From Trachelipus rathkii (Eukaryota; Arthropoda; Malacostraca; Isopoda; Trachelipodidae), in the NCBI GenBank assembly GCA_015478945.1, contig JABUQX010142653.1, positions 32,501 through 55,288 of the forward strand: 22,788 nt of DNA, read 5' to 3'. Every line of letters starts with the position of its first letter. The first letter of the stretch is position 1. Positions 1 to 11,380 of the stretch are shown piece by piece. The notes under the pieces are model-generated. The model ran no database searches, was not told the DNA's origin, and saw nothing but the letters and a program-made list of their open reading frames with translations. A program made the translations under genes and the position numbers.

Positions 1-389
<389 letters not shown>

Positions 390-436
390 CTCTTTACTAT
401 ATATATCTAACTGCTCATAATAACAATATGTGTATA

Positions 437-669
437 GCCAATAGCCTTATATATATATATATATATATAACCTTCTTAACCTTAATAACCTGTAACATAT
501 ATATATAACTTATAACCACATATGTATATATATATATATCCTTCCACATATCACTCAAATAATAACCATATGTATATATATATATATATAACAACTTATA
601 TATATATATATATATGCATATATATATATATATAACCTAACATAATATATATATATATATATATATATG
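437..669. repeat. Cluster of short (TA)n blocks with AACC-containing spacers
   Basis: About eight separate TA tracts are divided by short spacers. Several spacers contain TAACC, TAACCT or ATAACCATATG-like words, for example after 468, 500, 513, 565, 588 and 632. It reads as one long TA tract broken up by a recurrent spacer, or as a degenerate tandem repeat with a TA core. The AACCT words are too few and irregular to be the arthropod CCTAA telomere repeat. Confidence 0.75.
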
Positions 670-1128
670 ATAGCAAAATTTTTCTTACTATTTGTATTGA
701 ATGAATATGTAAAATTAAAAAGAAATTCGCATTGATGAATAAATTAATTTAATTAACTCACTTCAAATTAAAAATAATGAATTCCTCAATATAAATTAAT
801 TAAGACATGTTGTCAAGCTCACTGATTTGAAAAAAGAAATCGATAAAAAAAAATTAATATCATGTATGATCGAGTCAGTACTTCAATTTTAATGAATCCG
901 ATACCTAATTTATATAGCGTTGATCACACCGTAATATAACACTCTCTTTAACCTTTCTTTTGAATATATTCTATCTTCAAAATAAATACTGAGGCATTTC
1001 TAAGCATTGTCCTGTGATTTTAAGTTTTATTAATTATGAAACAAATACGATGAAACATGTTAATAAACATATTTATTTAAGACCTACTATTGTTTAAAGA
1101 TCAAAATTTATATACAATAACCAAAACG
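670..1128. other. AT-rich DNA without recognised features
   Basis: This is AT-rich DNA between two (TA)n tracts. No open frame of interest, RNA gene or satellite unit was seen, and it does not match either arm of the inverted repeats. Confidence 0.5.
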
Positions 1129-1277
<149 letters not shown>

Positions 1278-1559
1278 TAGTAGAGAACAGTTTACGATAC
1301 ATTAAAGCAGCGATTTCCATAAAAACTATTTAGAGAGCTATCATGTTGAAACTTTTTGTATATGGTTCATTAGTGGGTATTAAACTGATTACATGCGAGT
1401 TTTCAGTCTAGGATGTATATAGGGGTACCTCCCCGAGAGCGTAGCTGAAATAATTGGGTTGCAACCCTTTTTGCCGCTTCCGAATGAACAGGGTTTCCGG
1501 TTAGGCCTAAAGCTTCTCAATTGAACCAGGTGTTTCAATTGACCAATAATAACACCATA

Positions 1560-2017
<458 letters not shown>

Positions 2018-2020
2018 GAA

Positions 2021-2231
2021 GAATCGATTCCAGAGAGTCTCTGGTCAACGATTCCTGTAAGGGAATCGTTTTTAACTCCGACTCCGGCTCCGGCTCCGGC
2101 TCCGACCTCCGACTCTGAGCGCCCGACTCCGACTCCGACTCCGACTCCAACTCCGTGCAGAGATGAATAGTCGATTCTCGAAGGGAATCGTTTATGAGTC
2201 GAAAATCGATTCCTGACGGGAATAGATTTTT
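2021..2231. repeat. Hairpin cluster and CCGACT-type hexamer minisatellite, left arm
   Basis: Two kinds of structure are seen. First, small inverted repeats: 2030-2044 (CCAGAGA / TCTCTGG around one base), 2047-2070 (AACGATTCC / GGAATCGTT around six bases), and a further series at 2167-2231 with CGATTC and GAATCG half-sites. Second, a hexamer array of CCGACT and CCGGCT at about 2076-2158. The same elements occur in the same relative order in 12800-13022 on the other strand. They are not tRNA-like, and I recognise no named family. Confidence 0.8.
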
Positions 2232-2318
2232 GAACCGACTCCGGCGCTCAGCCTCTGGTTCCGCCCCATATATCTACATAGGTTAGGATTATCGTATCAG
2301 GCTAAGAATTTGGAGGGA

Positions 2319-2890
2319 GATTTATGGTGGTGACGTAACCTCATTTCGTCATGAGCAGTTTGCTCCCCCAAATGCGTCCCCGAGAGAGCCTCCACTATAA
2401 AATCCGAGAAATGTTCGTAGAAGGCTGAAATTTGGTATAGAAAGGATTCAGAGTTGAATTTCTAAAAGAGTTGGTATCGGATTCGGAGGGAGTTGAAGCC
2501 CGGCACCGGTACGGAGCCGGTGCAGTGCTGGTTAATAAACATTCGTAACAATGTTGGTGTACTTATATAGGGGTATCGAACCCGTAGATCTCGAATATGA
2601 TGGTTGCATAAGACCGTATGATTGTCTAGGATGGCCCCCCCACGGAGGGGAGTTCCATTTGTAAAAAAGCACGGGGGTGCAAACATGAGCCGAGAAGAAG
2701 GAGGAGGAAGGAAGAAGGATGAAGGAAGAATAAGGAAGGAAAGAATGGAGAAAGAAGTCACTGACTCAGAGGAGTATGAGTTGACAGCTGCACCAGTGCT
2801 GGCTCCGGTGCCAGTGCCGAGTTATTAAATATTTGTGTAATGATATAATATTGTCTTTATATATGTTATAGAGTCTGTAGATTTCCGAAA
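2319..2890. other. GC-richer spacer with hairpin and purine tract, no gene
   Basis: This follows the left inverted arm. It has a GC-rich inverted repeat at 2503-2523 (GCACCGG / CCGGTGC, seven-base loop), a run of seven Cs at about 2635-2641 and a nearly pure purine tract at 2692-2757. Open frames on both strands (2462-2761 minus, 2622-2828 plus) overlap, carry low-complexity protein and match no family I know. I treat them as chance frames in GC-richer DNA. Confidence 0.5.
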
Positions 2891-2904
2891 ATAATGGTTT
2901 CACA

Positions 2905-3385
2905 ACCATAAAAAAAAAAATAAATAAATAAATAAATACAAAAAATTTTTCTTATTATTTTTGTTTATAACTTACAAATTTACGTTTTTACATACCTAAA
3001 ACACTAAATCGGTGAAATCAGTAAACGGCCCTCCATACCCTCATACCCTTCTGTTATCTATTGATCTAACCGATCTATTGATCTATTGATCTATTGATCC
3101 AATGATTCTAAGTCATATTTTTAGTAAAATTGTCATGTTTTACATACCTAAATCAGTAAAGAAGTAAATCAGTAAATCAAACCACCATCCAACCACCCTG
3201 CTCTGTCCATCCGTGATCTATTGATCTGTTTATTCAAGTCATATTTTTGGTAAGTGGCAATGTTTTACATACCTAAATCCAGTAAATCAATGCGAAATCA
3301 AACCATCATCCTACCCTCCATACCATCCCACCCTCCCATGATCTATCGATCTATTGATCTACATTGATTCAAGTCACATTTCAGT
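2905..3385 (+). repeat. Satellite family A, degenerate copies
   Basis: Three or so units carry the order ACATACCTAAA, AGTAAATC words, a C-rich block, GATCTATTGATC octamers, then TTCAAGTCATATTT. The octamer array is best at 3054-3100. These are more diverged from one another than the copies at 14540-15130. A short TAAA tract at about 2920-2938 precedes them. Confidence 0.8.
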
Positions 3386-3651
3386 ATCATTGGGATAAAC
3401 ACTTAACATAAAAAGCAATTCTTTATACACTACGTCAACGAATATGCTAACGCTAGAAAGTTTTTCTCCATTATCCAGCTAACATAGCATCATCAGATAC
3501 AAAATTATAATGTAATATAAAGAAACCTAACACATCCCATAGCTGATAAGCGATTTAAAAATTAACAAAGAATTACTTAACAATACTAAGTAAGGAGGAT
3601 AGCCTTGTTCAAGCTTAACTATGCACAGTAATCCTGGCCTCTTATAAATCA
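3386..3651 (+). repeat. Satellite family B unit, left half, interrupted by hAT element
   Basis: The text contains the family B words in order: ACGAATATGCTAACG, AAAGTTTTTCTCCATTA, AGCTAACATAGCATCA, AATATAA, AACCTAACACA, AACAAAGAATTACTTAAC and TTCAAGC. The next expected word, TCTCTAACAT with ATCAATGTTAATTT, appears only after the transposon, at 6013. The unit was therefore split by the insertion. Confidence 0.8.
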
Positions 3652-3826
3652 CAGTGGTTCACAACCTGGGCGATATGCTTACGCAATGGCATTGATTCGA
3701 CCAGTGGGCGTTAGAATCAGGGGGCGATGAGGAGGCGATGAGCTGATAAAAATAAGAATACTCATTTATTTTTAAACAAAAGGAAAAATTAAGGTTGCTC
3801 TTCATACATACTTTATACTTACCCTT

Positions 3827-3853
3827 TATATATATATATATATATACATCATT

Positions 3854-3887
<34 letters not shown>
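3827..3887. repeat. (TA)n tracts inside the left end of the hAT element
   Basis: Two TA runs (about 3827-3846 and 3857-3887) are separated by CATCATTCCA. They lie between the terminal repeat and the transposase start. Confidence 0.93.
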
Positions 3888-3889
<2 letters not shown>

Positions 3890-3975
3890 TTTCTGTATCT
3901 TTTGTTATACTTTTTATACTGTACAAATTTATATATATTCTTATGTCGTATTTTAAACCCCATATAGTTTATAAA

Positions 3976-5740
3976 ATGAGTGAAAAAAGAAAGTGTCGGC
4001 AATACTCGAATGAGTACCTTAAATATGGATTCATTCAATCCGTTAATAACGAACAAATGCCATTTTGCTTATTGTGTGAAAAAAAATTTCTCAAATGAAG
4101 CAATGAAGCCTTCAAGAATGGTAGAACATTTAAAAAGAATGCATCCTGACAAAATGGATAAAGATGTGGAATACTTTCGCAAAATGAACATTAATTTCAA
4201 AAATCGTACAAGCATCAAAGGGATGTTTGCCAAGAAAACTACAGATTTAGAGAAGGGCTTGTTTTATCTTATAAAATTTCAAAGATGATTGCAAAATGTG
4301 GCAAACCACACAATATTGGTGAAACTCTTCTACTGCCAGTAATTAATGAAGTTTTGGATACAATGATTTGCCCAGGTAAAAGTGTTATAACAACCTCAAT
4401 TCAGTATGATCAAGAATAGATGAAATGTCGAAAGATATTGAAAACAAACTATGTGACACTTTAGTGTACGAATGGAATTTTCTCTGCAACTCGATGAGTC
4501 ATCTTTACGTGACAATGAATCCTTGCTTATGGCATACGTCCGATATGTAAGTTCTACTAAAGAAATTGTTGAAGAGTTTCTCTTTGCGGAAAAAATGGTT
4601 CTTGACACAAAAGGTTCAACAATTTTTAAGGTTGTTAAAAATTTCTTTAATACCAAAAATATTCCCATGAGAAATATCATTGCTTGTGCAACAGATGGGG
4701 CGCCAGCTATGATAGGTCGATATCGTGGATTTATAGCTCATTTAAAAGAAGCAGTTCCACAAATATTTACTCTTCATTGTATTATTCATCGAGAACACTT
4801 AGCTGCAAAGCATCTTAGTGGACGACTACATGATACATTGAACATCGTTATTAAATCAGTAAATAAAATCAAATCTCACTCTTTAAATGACCGTATCTTT
4901 CGACAGCTATGCCACGAAAATGAAGAGAATTTTGAGCGTTTATTACTGCATACCGATGTACGATGGCTCTCAAATGGTAACTGTTTGAATCGCTTCAATG
5001 TTCTTTACGATACTGTCCTAGAATTTCTTAATTCATGTGATAAGAAATTGCATGATAATTTAAGAAATAAAAGGGTTGACATTGCGTATCTTTCAGATAT
5101 TTTCACAAAACTAAATGAAATCAATATCAAATTGCAGGGAAATAATATAAATCTTATTAAATCGAAGGGAATTATAACTTCTTTTATCAGAAAATTACCC
5201 TTTTACAAAGACAGCTTAGCTAGGAAAGATTTTCTGCAGTTTCCAAGTCATACTTGACAGCAAAAGGTTCATATTCAATTTTATACAGATATTGAATGCT
5301 ATTGCTCTCACTTGGACACTCTGAAAGAAGACTTTATTACAAGATTTAAAGATCTTTGTGAACTTGAAATACCTGATTGGGTCGTAAGTCCATTTCTTTA
5401 TGATGCTTCTTCTATTCACCAAAATTTACGTGAAGAAATTATTGACTTACAAAATGATATCGAAGCTAAAATACATTTTAATCACCTTGGTTATGCAGCA
5501 TTTTGGCCCAAAATGCAAAGCAATTATCCTAAACTTTGGCAGGAATTGAAATTACTTTTACTTGCTTTCCCTTCATCATATTTAGTGGAGAAAGGATTTA
5601 GTGCAGTATTGCAAATTCTTACTAAACAGCGAAATAAACTGAACATTAGTCAAAGAGGGGACTTACGACTTCGACTGACCAACATTGAGCCTAATATTGA
5701 AGACCTTGCAAGGTCTCATCAAGCCCAAGGCAGCCACTAA
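3976..5740 (+). pseudogene. hAT transposase, ZBED5/SCAND3-like, inactivated
   Basis: This is a relic of the transposase that would cut and reinsert the element. Recognisable parts in order are: an N-terminal YLKYGF segment; a BED-type zinc finger with FCLLC and, in another frame, SNEAMKPSRMVEHLKRMHP; SYKISKMIAK and KPHNIGETLLLP; FSLQLDESS with the first acidic site; IIACATDGAPAM with the second; DVRWLSNGNCLNRF; and the C-terminal dimerisation segment SYLVEKGFSAV, RNKLN, GDLRLRLTNIEP, ending HQAQGSH. About 590 codons is normal for this family. Breaks seen: a frame change in the A run at about 4079-4086, another at about 4262-4266, a third between about 4360 and 4405, a fourth near 4470, an in-frame TGA at 4407-4409 and another at 5255-5257. 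From 4472 to the end the frame is intact except for that last stop. It cannot make a full transposase. Confidence 0.93.
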
Positions 5741-5811
5741 GTGAAAAAGTAAGTAAATTACACAGCTACTCGTAATTCATTTTTACATGCAATTTCTAAA
5801 TCTTTTCTATG

Positions 5812-5881
<70 letters not shown>

Positions 5882-5888
5882 TGCTCTA

Positions 5889-5919
<31 letters not shown>
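5812..5919. repeat. (TA)n tracts inside the right end of the hAT element
   Basis: A TA run from about 5814 to 5880, the spacer CTGCTCTATAC, and a second run to 5919. Its placement mirrors the TA tracts near the left end. Short frames over it are Tyr-Ile translations only. Confidence 0.94.
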
Positions 5920-5922
<3 letters not shown>

Positions 5923-6012
5923 AAATTTCCTTTCCCTATGAAGGGGATGGGGCGATGGGAAGGACAGTTAGCTGAATGTGGGCGATACACATAAAAAGGT
6001 TGGGAACCACTG

Positions 6013-6894
6013 CTCTAACATAACAATGTTAATTTTCGATTAACATGTTAATATTTAACAAAAATTATCATAACCTTGTTTAATTATACTGATCAACGAA
6101 TATATGCTAACGTAACAAAGTTTTCACATTAATAAAGCTTACTTAGCATCATCTGAACTATGAATATAATACACAATGCCAAACCTGACACACCTTAAAC
6201 AGGAATAAACTGTTAACGTCAACAAAGTTCCACACTTAACAACAGTAAAGTAACTAACATAGCATACAAAGACGTAACCTATTCACACTTTTTCAAGCAT
6301 ATCTCTAACATATCAATGTTAATTTATATTAACATGGTAATATTTAACAAAAATTTATCACAACAATGGTTAATTATCATACTGATCAACGAATATACTC
6401 TAACGTAATAAAGTTTCCGCATCAATAAAGCTAACATAGCGTAACATCAACTAAGAAAATAATATACAACGACAGACCTAACACAACTTACACACGAATA
6501 AACTGTTAACATTAACAAAGTTCCACACTTAACACCAGTAAAGTAACTAACATTGCATGCAAAACGTAACCTATTCATACTTTTTCAAGCATATCTCTAA
6601 CATATTAACGTTAATCTTTGACACAGTAACATTTAGCAAAAATGTATCATAACCTTGTCCGATTATCATACAGACCAACGAATATATGCTAACGTAACAA
6701 AGTTTTTACATTATCATAGTAATATTTAACAAAAATTTATCATAACCTTACCTAAATATTATAATCCCCAACAAATAATTGCAAACATAACAAAGTTTTA
6801 TCCAAACATAACAAAAATAACAAAGTTTTATCCAAACATAACATAAAAATAAGTTCTTTGAATAAAATATCATAGTAAAGTGTAATAGTTTACC
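6013..6894 (+). repeat. Satellite family B, tandem units of about 290 bp
   Basis: The landmark GA(T/C)CAACGAATAT recurs at 6091, 6384 and 6673, giving spacings of 293 and 289. Each unit continues GCTAACGTAACAAAG, ATTAATAAAGCTAACATAGC, AATATA(A)TACA, AACCTAACACA, GAATAAACTGTTAAC, AACAAAGTTCCACACTTAAC, AGTAAAGTAACTAAC, AAACGTAACCTATTCA, TTTCAAGCATATCTCTAACAT, then GTTAATTT and AATATTTAACAAAAAT. The last unit is truncated and carries short duplications of AACAAAGTTTTATCCAAACAT at about 6790-6840. No coding content. Confidence 0.9.
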
Positions 6895-7029
6895 GAATTT
6901 AAAACAGTAAATCAGTAAATCAGTAAATCAAACCACCTGTCCTCCTGCCCTCCCCGCCCTCCCTACCCACCAGTCCGCCACCTCTTTGATCTATTGATCT
7001 AATGATCCAGGTCACATATCGAGTATCAT
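6895..7029 (+). repeat. Satellite family A module between B units
   Basis: Three AGTAAATC words at about 6904-6929, a C-rich block to about 6975, then GATCTATTGATCTAATGATCC and a TCACAT(A/T)TCGAGTATCATTTCGGATAAACATA lead into the next B unit. The same A-to-B junction occurs at 7795-7940, 11840-11960 and 16745-16880, so the two families form one higher-order unit. Confidence 0.82.
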
Positions 7030-7979
7030 TTCGGATAAACATAGTACAAAAATAAGTTCTTTATATACTAACCAACGAATATATGCTAACGTAACATTGT
7101 TTTCACATTAATAAAGCTAACATAGCATTACCAGAACTAAGAATATAATGTACAATGACAAAACCTAACACACCTTACGCACGAATAAACTACTAACATT
7201 AACAAAGTTCCATACTTAACAACAGTAAAGTACCTAGCACAGCGTACAAAACGTAACCTATTCACACTTTTTCAAGCATATCTCTAACATATCAATGATA
7301 TCAATATCACTATTGATTTACCTAAGTCGCATTTCAGTATCATTTCGGATAAATAGCACAAAAATGGGTTTAACATGTGTACTAACCAGCGAATATATCC
7401 TAACATAATAAAGTTTTCACATTAATAAGCTAACATAGCATCATATGAACTAAAAGAAAATAATGTACAACGACAAACCCTAACACAACTTACGCGCAGA
7501 ATAAACTATTAACACATTAACAAAGTTCCACACTTAACACCAATAAGTAATTAACTTTACATACAAAACGTAACCTATTCATGTTCTTTCAAGCATATCT
7601 CTAACATATTAACGTTAATTTACATTGACACAGTAATATTTAACAAAAATTTTATATCATAACCTTGTCTAATTATCATACAGACCAACGAATAACTGTA
7701 AACATAACAAAGTTTTTATCCAAGCATAACATAAAAATAAGTTCTTTGAAGATAAAATATCATAGTAAATTTTGTAATAGTTTAATGATTTTAAAGCTGT
7801 TAAATCAGTAATCAGTAAATCAAACCATCAGCCCCTCTCCCACCCCTCCCTCCATGACCTTTTGATATTGATCTATTGATTCATGTCACATTTCAGTATC
7901 ATTTCGGATAAACATAGCACAAAAATAAGTTCTTTATACACTAACCATCGAATATATGCTAACGTAACAACGTTTTTAC
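7030..7979 (+). repeat. Satellite family B with A fragments, up to the second transposon
   Basis: The B landmark recurs near 7070, 7385, 7684 and 7946. Partial A modules lie at about 7300-7350 and 7795-7905. The last unit is cut after GCTAACGTAACAACGTTTTTAC at 7979, where an inserted element begins. The unit continues with TTTTTACATTAATAAAGC at 11381, showing that the two flanks were once joined. Confidence 0.88.
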
Positions 7980-7987
7980 CAGGGTTG

Positions 7988-8070
7988 GGGATTTTTTGAT
8001 TTTTTTAGAAAAAAATCAATTTTTGATTTTTGATTTTTATTGATTTTTGATTTTTGATTTTTGATTTTCA
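7988..8070. repeat. GATTTTT heptamer tandem repeat at element left end
   Basis: Repeated GATTTTT/TGATTTTT words follow the left tip of the element. The inverse, AAAATCAA-type text, occurs at about 11270-11365 just inside the right end, so these are subterminal inverted sequences and possible transposase binding sites. Confidence 0.8.
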
Positions 8071-8074
8071 GATT

Positions 8075-8086
8075 CGTGACGTCACG
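8075..8086. other. Perfect palindrome CGTGACGTCACG
   Basis: This 12-bp self-complementary sequence holds the cAMP-response-element core TGACGTCA. It sits between the heptamer repeat and the (TA)n tract in the left end of the second element. A role in transcription or transposase binding would be speculation. Confidence 0.6.
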
Positions 8087-8093
8087 CAGAGAA

Positions 8094-8222
<129 letters not shown>

Positions 8223-8240
8223 AAGAGAGTAACAAGACGA

Positions 8241-10845
8241 ATACAATCTAGAGTGTCCCATTCAACCCATAAAAATTAACAATTAAGAATAATTTTTAAT
8301 AATAATTAATGTAATTAATGAATAGTAATTATAATTAAAGAAGCCGCATGGGCCTACCTAAACTGTCAGTCAACCAACAATAATTAATAATTTAAGAATA
8401 ATAATTAAAAACCGCATTGGCCCCTCTAGAATGTCCAGTCAATCCATTATAATTAATAAATAAGAATAATAATTCAGAAGCCGCATGGGCCTATCTAGAC
8501 TGTCCCAGTCAATCCATAATAATTAATAATTAAGAATAATAATTAAGAAGCTGCATGAACCCCTCTAGAATGTCCCAGTTAACCCATAATATATAAGAAC
8601 AATACTTAAGAAGCCGCATGGTAATATTTAGACTGTCCCAGTCAACCAATAAAAATTAATAATTAAGAAGCCGCATTGACCACTCTAGAATGTCCCAGTC
8701 AACCCATAATAAATAATAAATAAGAATAATACTTAAAAAGACGTATGGGCCTATCTAGACTGTCCCAGTCAACTAATAATAATTAATAATTAAAAATAAT
8801 AATTAACGGAACCGCATTGACACCTCTAGAATGTCCCAGTCAGCTCATAATAAATAAGAATAATACTTAGAAGCAGCATGGTCCTTTTAGACTTTCCCAG
8901 TCAACCAAAAAAATTAATAATTAAGAAGCCGCATTGGCCCCTCTAGAATGTCCCAGTCAACCCATAATAAATAATAAATAAAAATAATACTTAAGTAGCA
9001 TGGGCCTATCTAAAAGGCTGTCCCAATCAACCAATAATAATTAATAATTAAAATAATAATTAAGAAGCCACACTACATTAATCCCTCTAAAATGTCCCCC
9101 AGTCGGCTCAAAATAAACCAACAATGTGCCCAGAAGCCGCATGGTGCTTAGACTTCCTAAACCATTAAATTAATAATTTGAGAAGCCACATTGTCCCTCA
9201 CAGAATGTGCAGTCAGCCCATAAAAATTTAGAATTAAGAATAATTTTTAATAATAATTATTGTTAATGAATAAGTATTTTATAATTAATACATGGGCCTG
9301 CTACAATTTGTCCCAGTCAATAACTAAAAAATTAATAAATAAAGAATAATAATTCCAGAAACGGCATGGGCCTATCTAGACTGTCCCAGTCAGCCCATAA
9401 TTAATGGTAAGAATAAATTATTCATAAATTTATTAGTATTATCAGTTTACGACTGGGACCAATCAAATAGCTTTTATGCTCAATTATGTCTTATTTAATA
9501 ATTATTATCTGACTGGGAGATTCTAGATAAGGCCAAAGCATTTAATTATTATTCCATAGTATTAATTATTGTTGGTTGACTTGGACAGTGTGCAGGTAGG
9601 CCCATTGGCTTCTTAATTATAAATAATATTCATTAATTACATTAATTATTATTAAAAATTACTGTTTCCCTAATTTGCTTGAATTTTATGGGTTGGCCGG
9701 GACATTCTAGAGAGACCCAATAAACTTCAATTATTAATTTTCATTGGTCGACTGGGACAGTCTAAGAAGGACCATGCGGCTTCTTAATTATTCTTATTTA
9801 TTATAGGTTGACTGGGACATTCTAGAGGGTCCATGTGGCTTAGTATTATTTTAATTATTGGCTGTCAGTGATTATTGGGGACAGTCTTGACTCAGGCCAT
9901 GGCTTCTTCGTGGTATTCTTATTGTCTTACAACCATCATAATTTACTGGGATATTCTAGGGGCAATGCTGTTTTCAGTAATTGACACACCCAAACCCCAG
10001 TTGACTGGATTAAGGACTTAATGCAGCTACCAATATTGTGCCATTTATTATAGATTGACTGGGGATTCTAAAGAGAGGTGCCAACTTCTAGTATTCTGAA
10101 TAATATTAAGCTGCGTAACCTCTGCAGAATGCAGTCAACCCCATGGCAAATAAGAATAATTCGAAATAAAATATCTAGTCTGCACCAGACTGTCCCAGTC
10201 AACCAATAAAAGTTAAAATTTAGAAGCCACATTGGCCCCTCTAGAATGTCCCGATCAACCCCATGATAAATAATAAATAAGAATAATGCTTAAGAAGCCG
10301 CATAGGCCTATCATATGATTATAAGCATGAATGGAAATAATAATATATATAATTAATAATTAAAAAATAATAATTAAGAAACCACGTGACGCCTCTGAAT
10401 GTCCCAATCAACTCATAATAAATAAAATAATATTTAAGCCGCATGGTCCTTTTTAGAGCTGTCCCAGTCAACCAATAAAAATTAATGATTAAGAAGCCGC
10501 ATTGGCCCTCTAGAATGTCCCGGTCAACTCATAATAAATATCAAATAAATAAAAATAATACTTAAAAAGCCGCATAAGGCTATCTAGACTGTCCCAGTCA
10601 GCCAATAATAATTAATAATTAAAAATAATATTTAAAAGAGCCGCATTGACCCCTCTAAGAATGTCCCAGTCAACTCAGAATAAAATAAGAATAATACTTG
10701 AGAAGCCATGGTCCTTTTAGACTGTCCCAGTCAACCAATAAAAATTAATAATTAAGAAGCTGCGTTGGCCCTAGAATGTCCCAGTCAACCCGTAATAATA
10801 ATAACCAATAATAATATTTAAGAAGCAGCATGGGCCTATCTAGAC
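8241..10845. repeat. About 65-bp hairpin satellite in alternating dimers, with inverted block
   Basis: Units alternate between two types. Type 1 has GCATGGGCCTATCTAGACTG followed by TCCCAGTCAACCAATAA; type 2 has GCATTGGCCCCTCTAGAATG followed by TCCCAGTCAACCCATAA. Both then run into AT-rich AATAATTAA text and GAAGCCGCAT. Unit length is about 60-70 bp and the dimer about 125-135 bp. Type 1 carries GACTG-TCC-CAGTC, a five-base-pair hairpin with a three-base loop, plus TCTAGA. From about 9424 to 10095 the same units are reversed (GACTGGGACAGTC, ATGCGGCTTCTTAATTA), and from about 10100 they run forwards again. Units in and near the inverted block are most degraded. No cas genes are near and units touch without unique spacers, so this is not a CRISPR array. 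Confidence 0.9.
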
Positions 10846-11379
10846 AACTTCACGCTATTCTGCTTAATATAAAGCCAAAATCTACCTCCCGTTGCGCCCT
10901 CTTACAGCATATCTGTCTTAATAAGGGTACTAAGGTATGAACAATATATTCAAAATACTGGCCCCTAACATCTATTATGGAAACATTATGCAAAAAACAA
11001 TATATATAATTAGTCTGCATCTGACATTAATTTTTAAATTTTTAACCCTAGGCCCTAGCTCTTGGGTTCAAAATCTTACAATGGAAACAATGAAACAGCA
11101 GCATCAGCACTAAAGAATGTTACAGTCTTACGGGTTACAATGCCAATAGTTTGTTGAAAAGTGAAAAAGAAATATATTTAAAGAAGCTTCATAATATATA
11201 TAGTTTATTTTAATTTTTATTTATTAAAACAGGTTTTCTTAATATACAAAAAAGTAAAAATAAAATATAAAAAATCCAAAAATCAAAAAAAAATAATAAA
11301 ATCAAAAATCTAGCGTTTATTTATAAAAAAATCAAGTAAAAAAAATCAATTGATTTTTTAATTTGATTTTCGAGCCATC
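10846..11379. other. Unassigned right part of the second element
   Basis: About 300 bp of non-repetitive DNA (to roughly 11160) is followed by A/T-rich DNA with AAAATCAAA words at the element's right end. I looked for hAT transposase motifs (ATDGA, LDES, a BED finger) in this part and recognised none. It could be what remains of an internal region replaced by the array, but this is not shown. Confidence 0.5.
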
Positions 11380-11380
11380 C

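Larger units (their letters stand above)
3652..6012 (+). mobile_element. hAT DNA transposon, ZBED5-like, nearly full length
   Basis: The element begins CAGTGGTTCACAACCT and ends AGGTTGGGAACCACTG. Read inwards from each end, the first 16 bases agree at all but one position. Subterminal GGGCGAT words occur near both ends (3669, about 3722 and 3734 on the left; about 5950 and 5981 on the right) and could be transposase contact sites, which is an inference. The length is 2361 bp and it encloses one transposase pseudogene on the plus strand. (TA)n tracts sit inside both ends. The flanking octamers ATAAATCA (3644-3651) and CTCTAACA (6013-6020) agree at only four positions, so a clean 8-bp target duplication is not visible. 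However, the family B satellite resumes directly after the right end, which supports insertion there. Confidence 0.92.

Noticed and set aside
437..669. Arthropod telomere repeat (CCTAA)n
   Set aside because: Only isolated AACCTAAC words occur here and in the satellites; there is no tandem CCTAA run.
2560..2660. Possible tRNA or tRNA-derived SINE head (GGTATCGAACCCG resembles a T-arm)
   Set aside because: I could not fold a cloverleaf with an anticodon stem and acceptor stem around it, and no A box fits at the right distance.
2462..2828. Overlapping open frames on both strands in the GC-richer spacer
   Set aside because: Composition is low-complexity, no family is recognisable, and the two frames overlap almost completely on opposite strands.
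3644..3651. 8-bp target duplication of the first hAT element
   Set aside because: ATAAATCA and CTCTAACA share only four of eight positions, so I do not claim a duplication even though the element ends are clear.
4396..4680. Minus-strand open frame opposite the transposase
   Set aside because: It is the shadow of the plus-strand hAT transposase pseudogene, which has clear family motifs.
8241..10845. Possible CRISPR-like array
   Set aside because: Units are contiguous and of two alternating types with no unique spacers. Part is inverted, and the context is a eukaryotic transposon.
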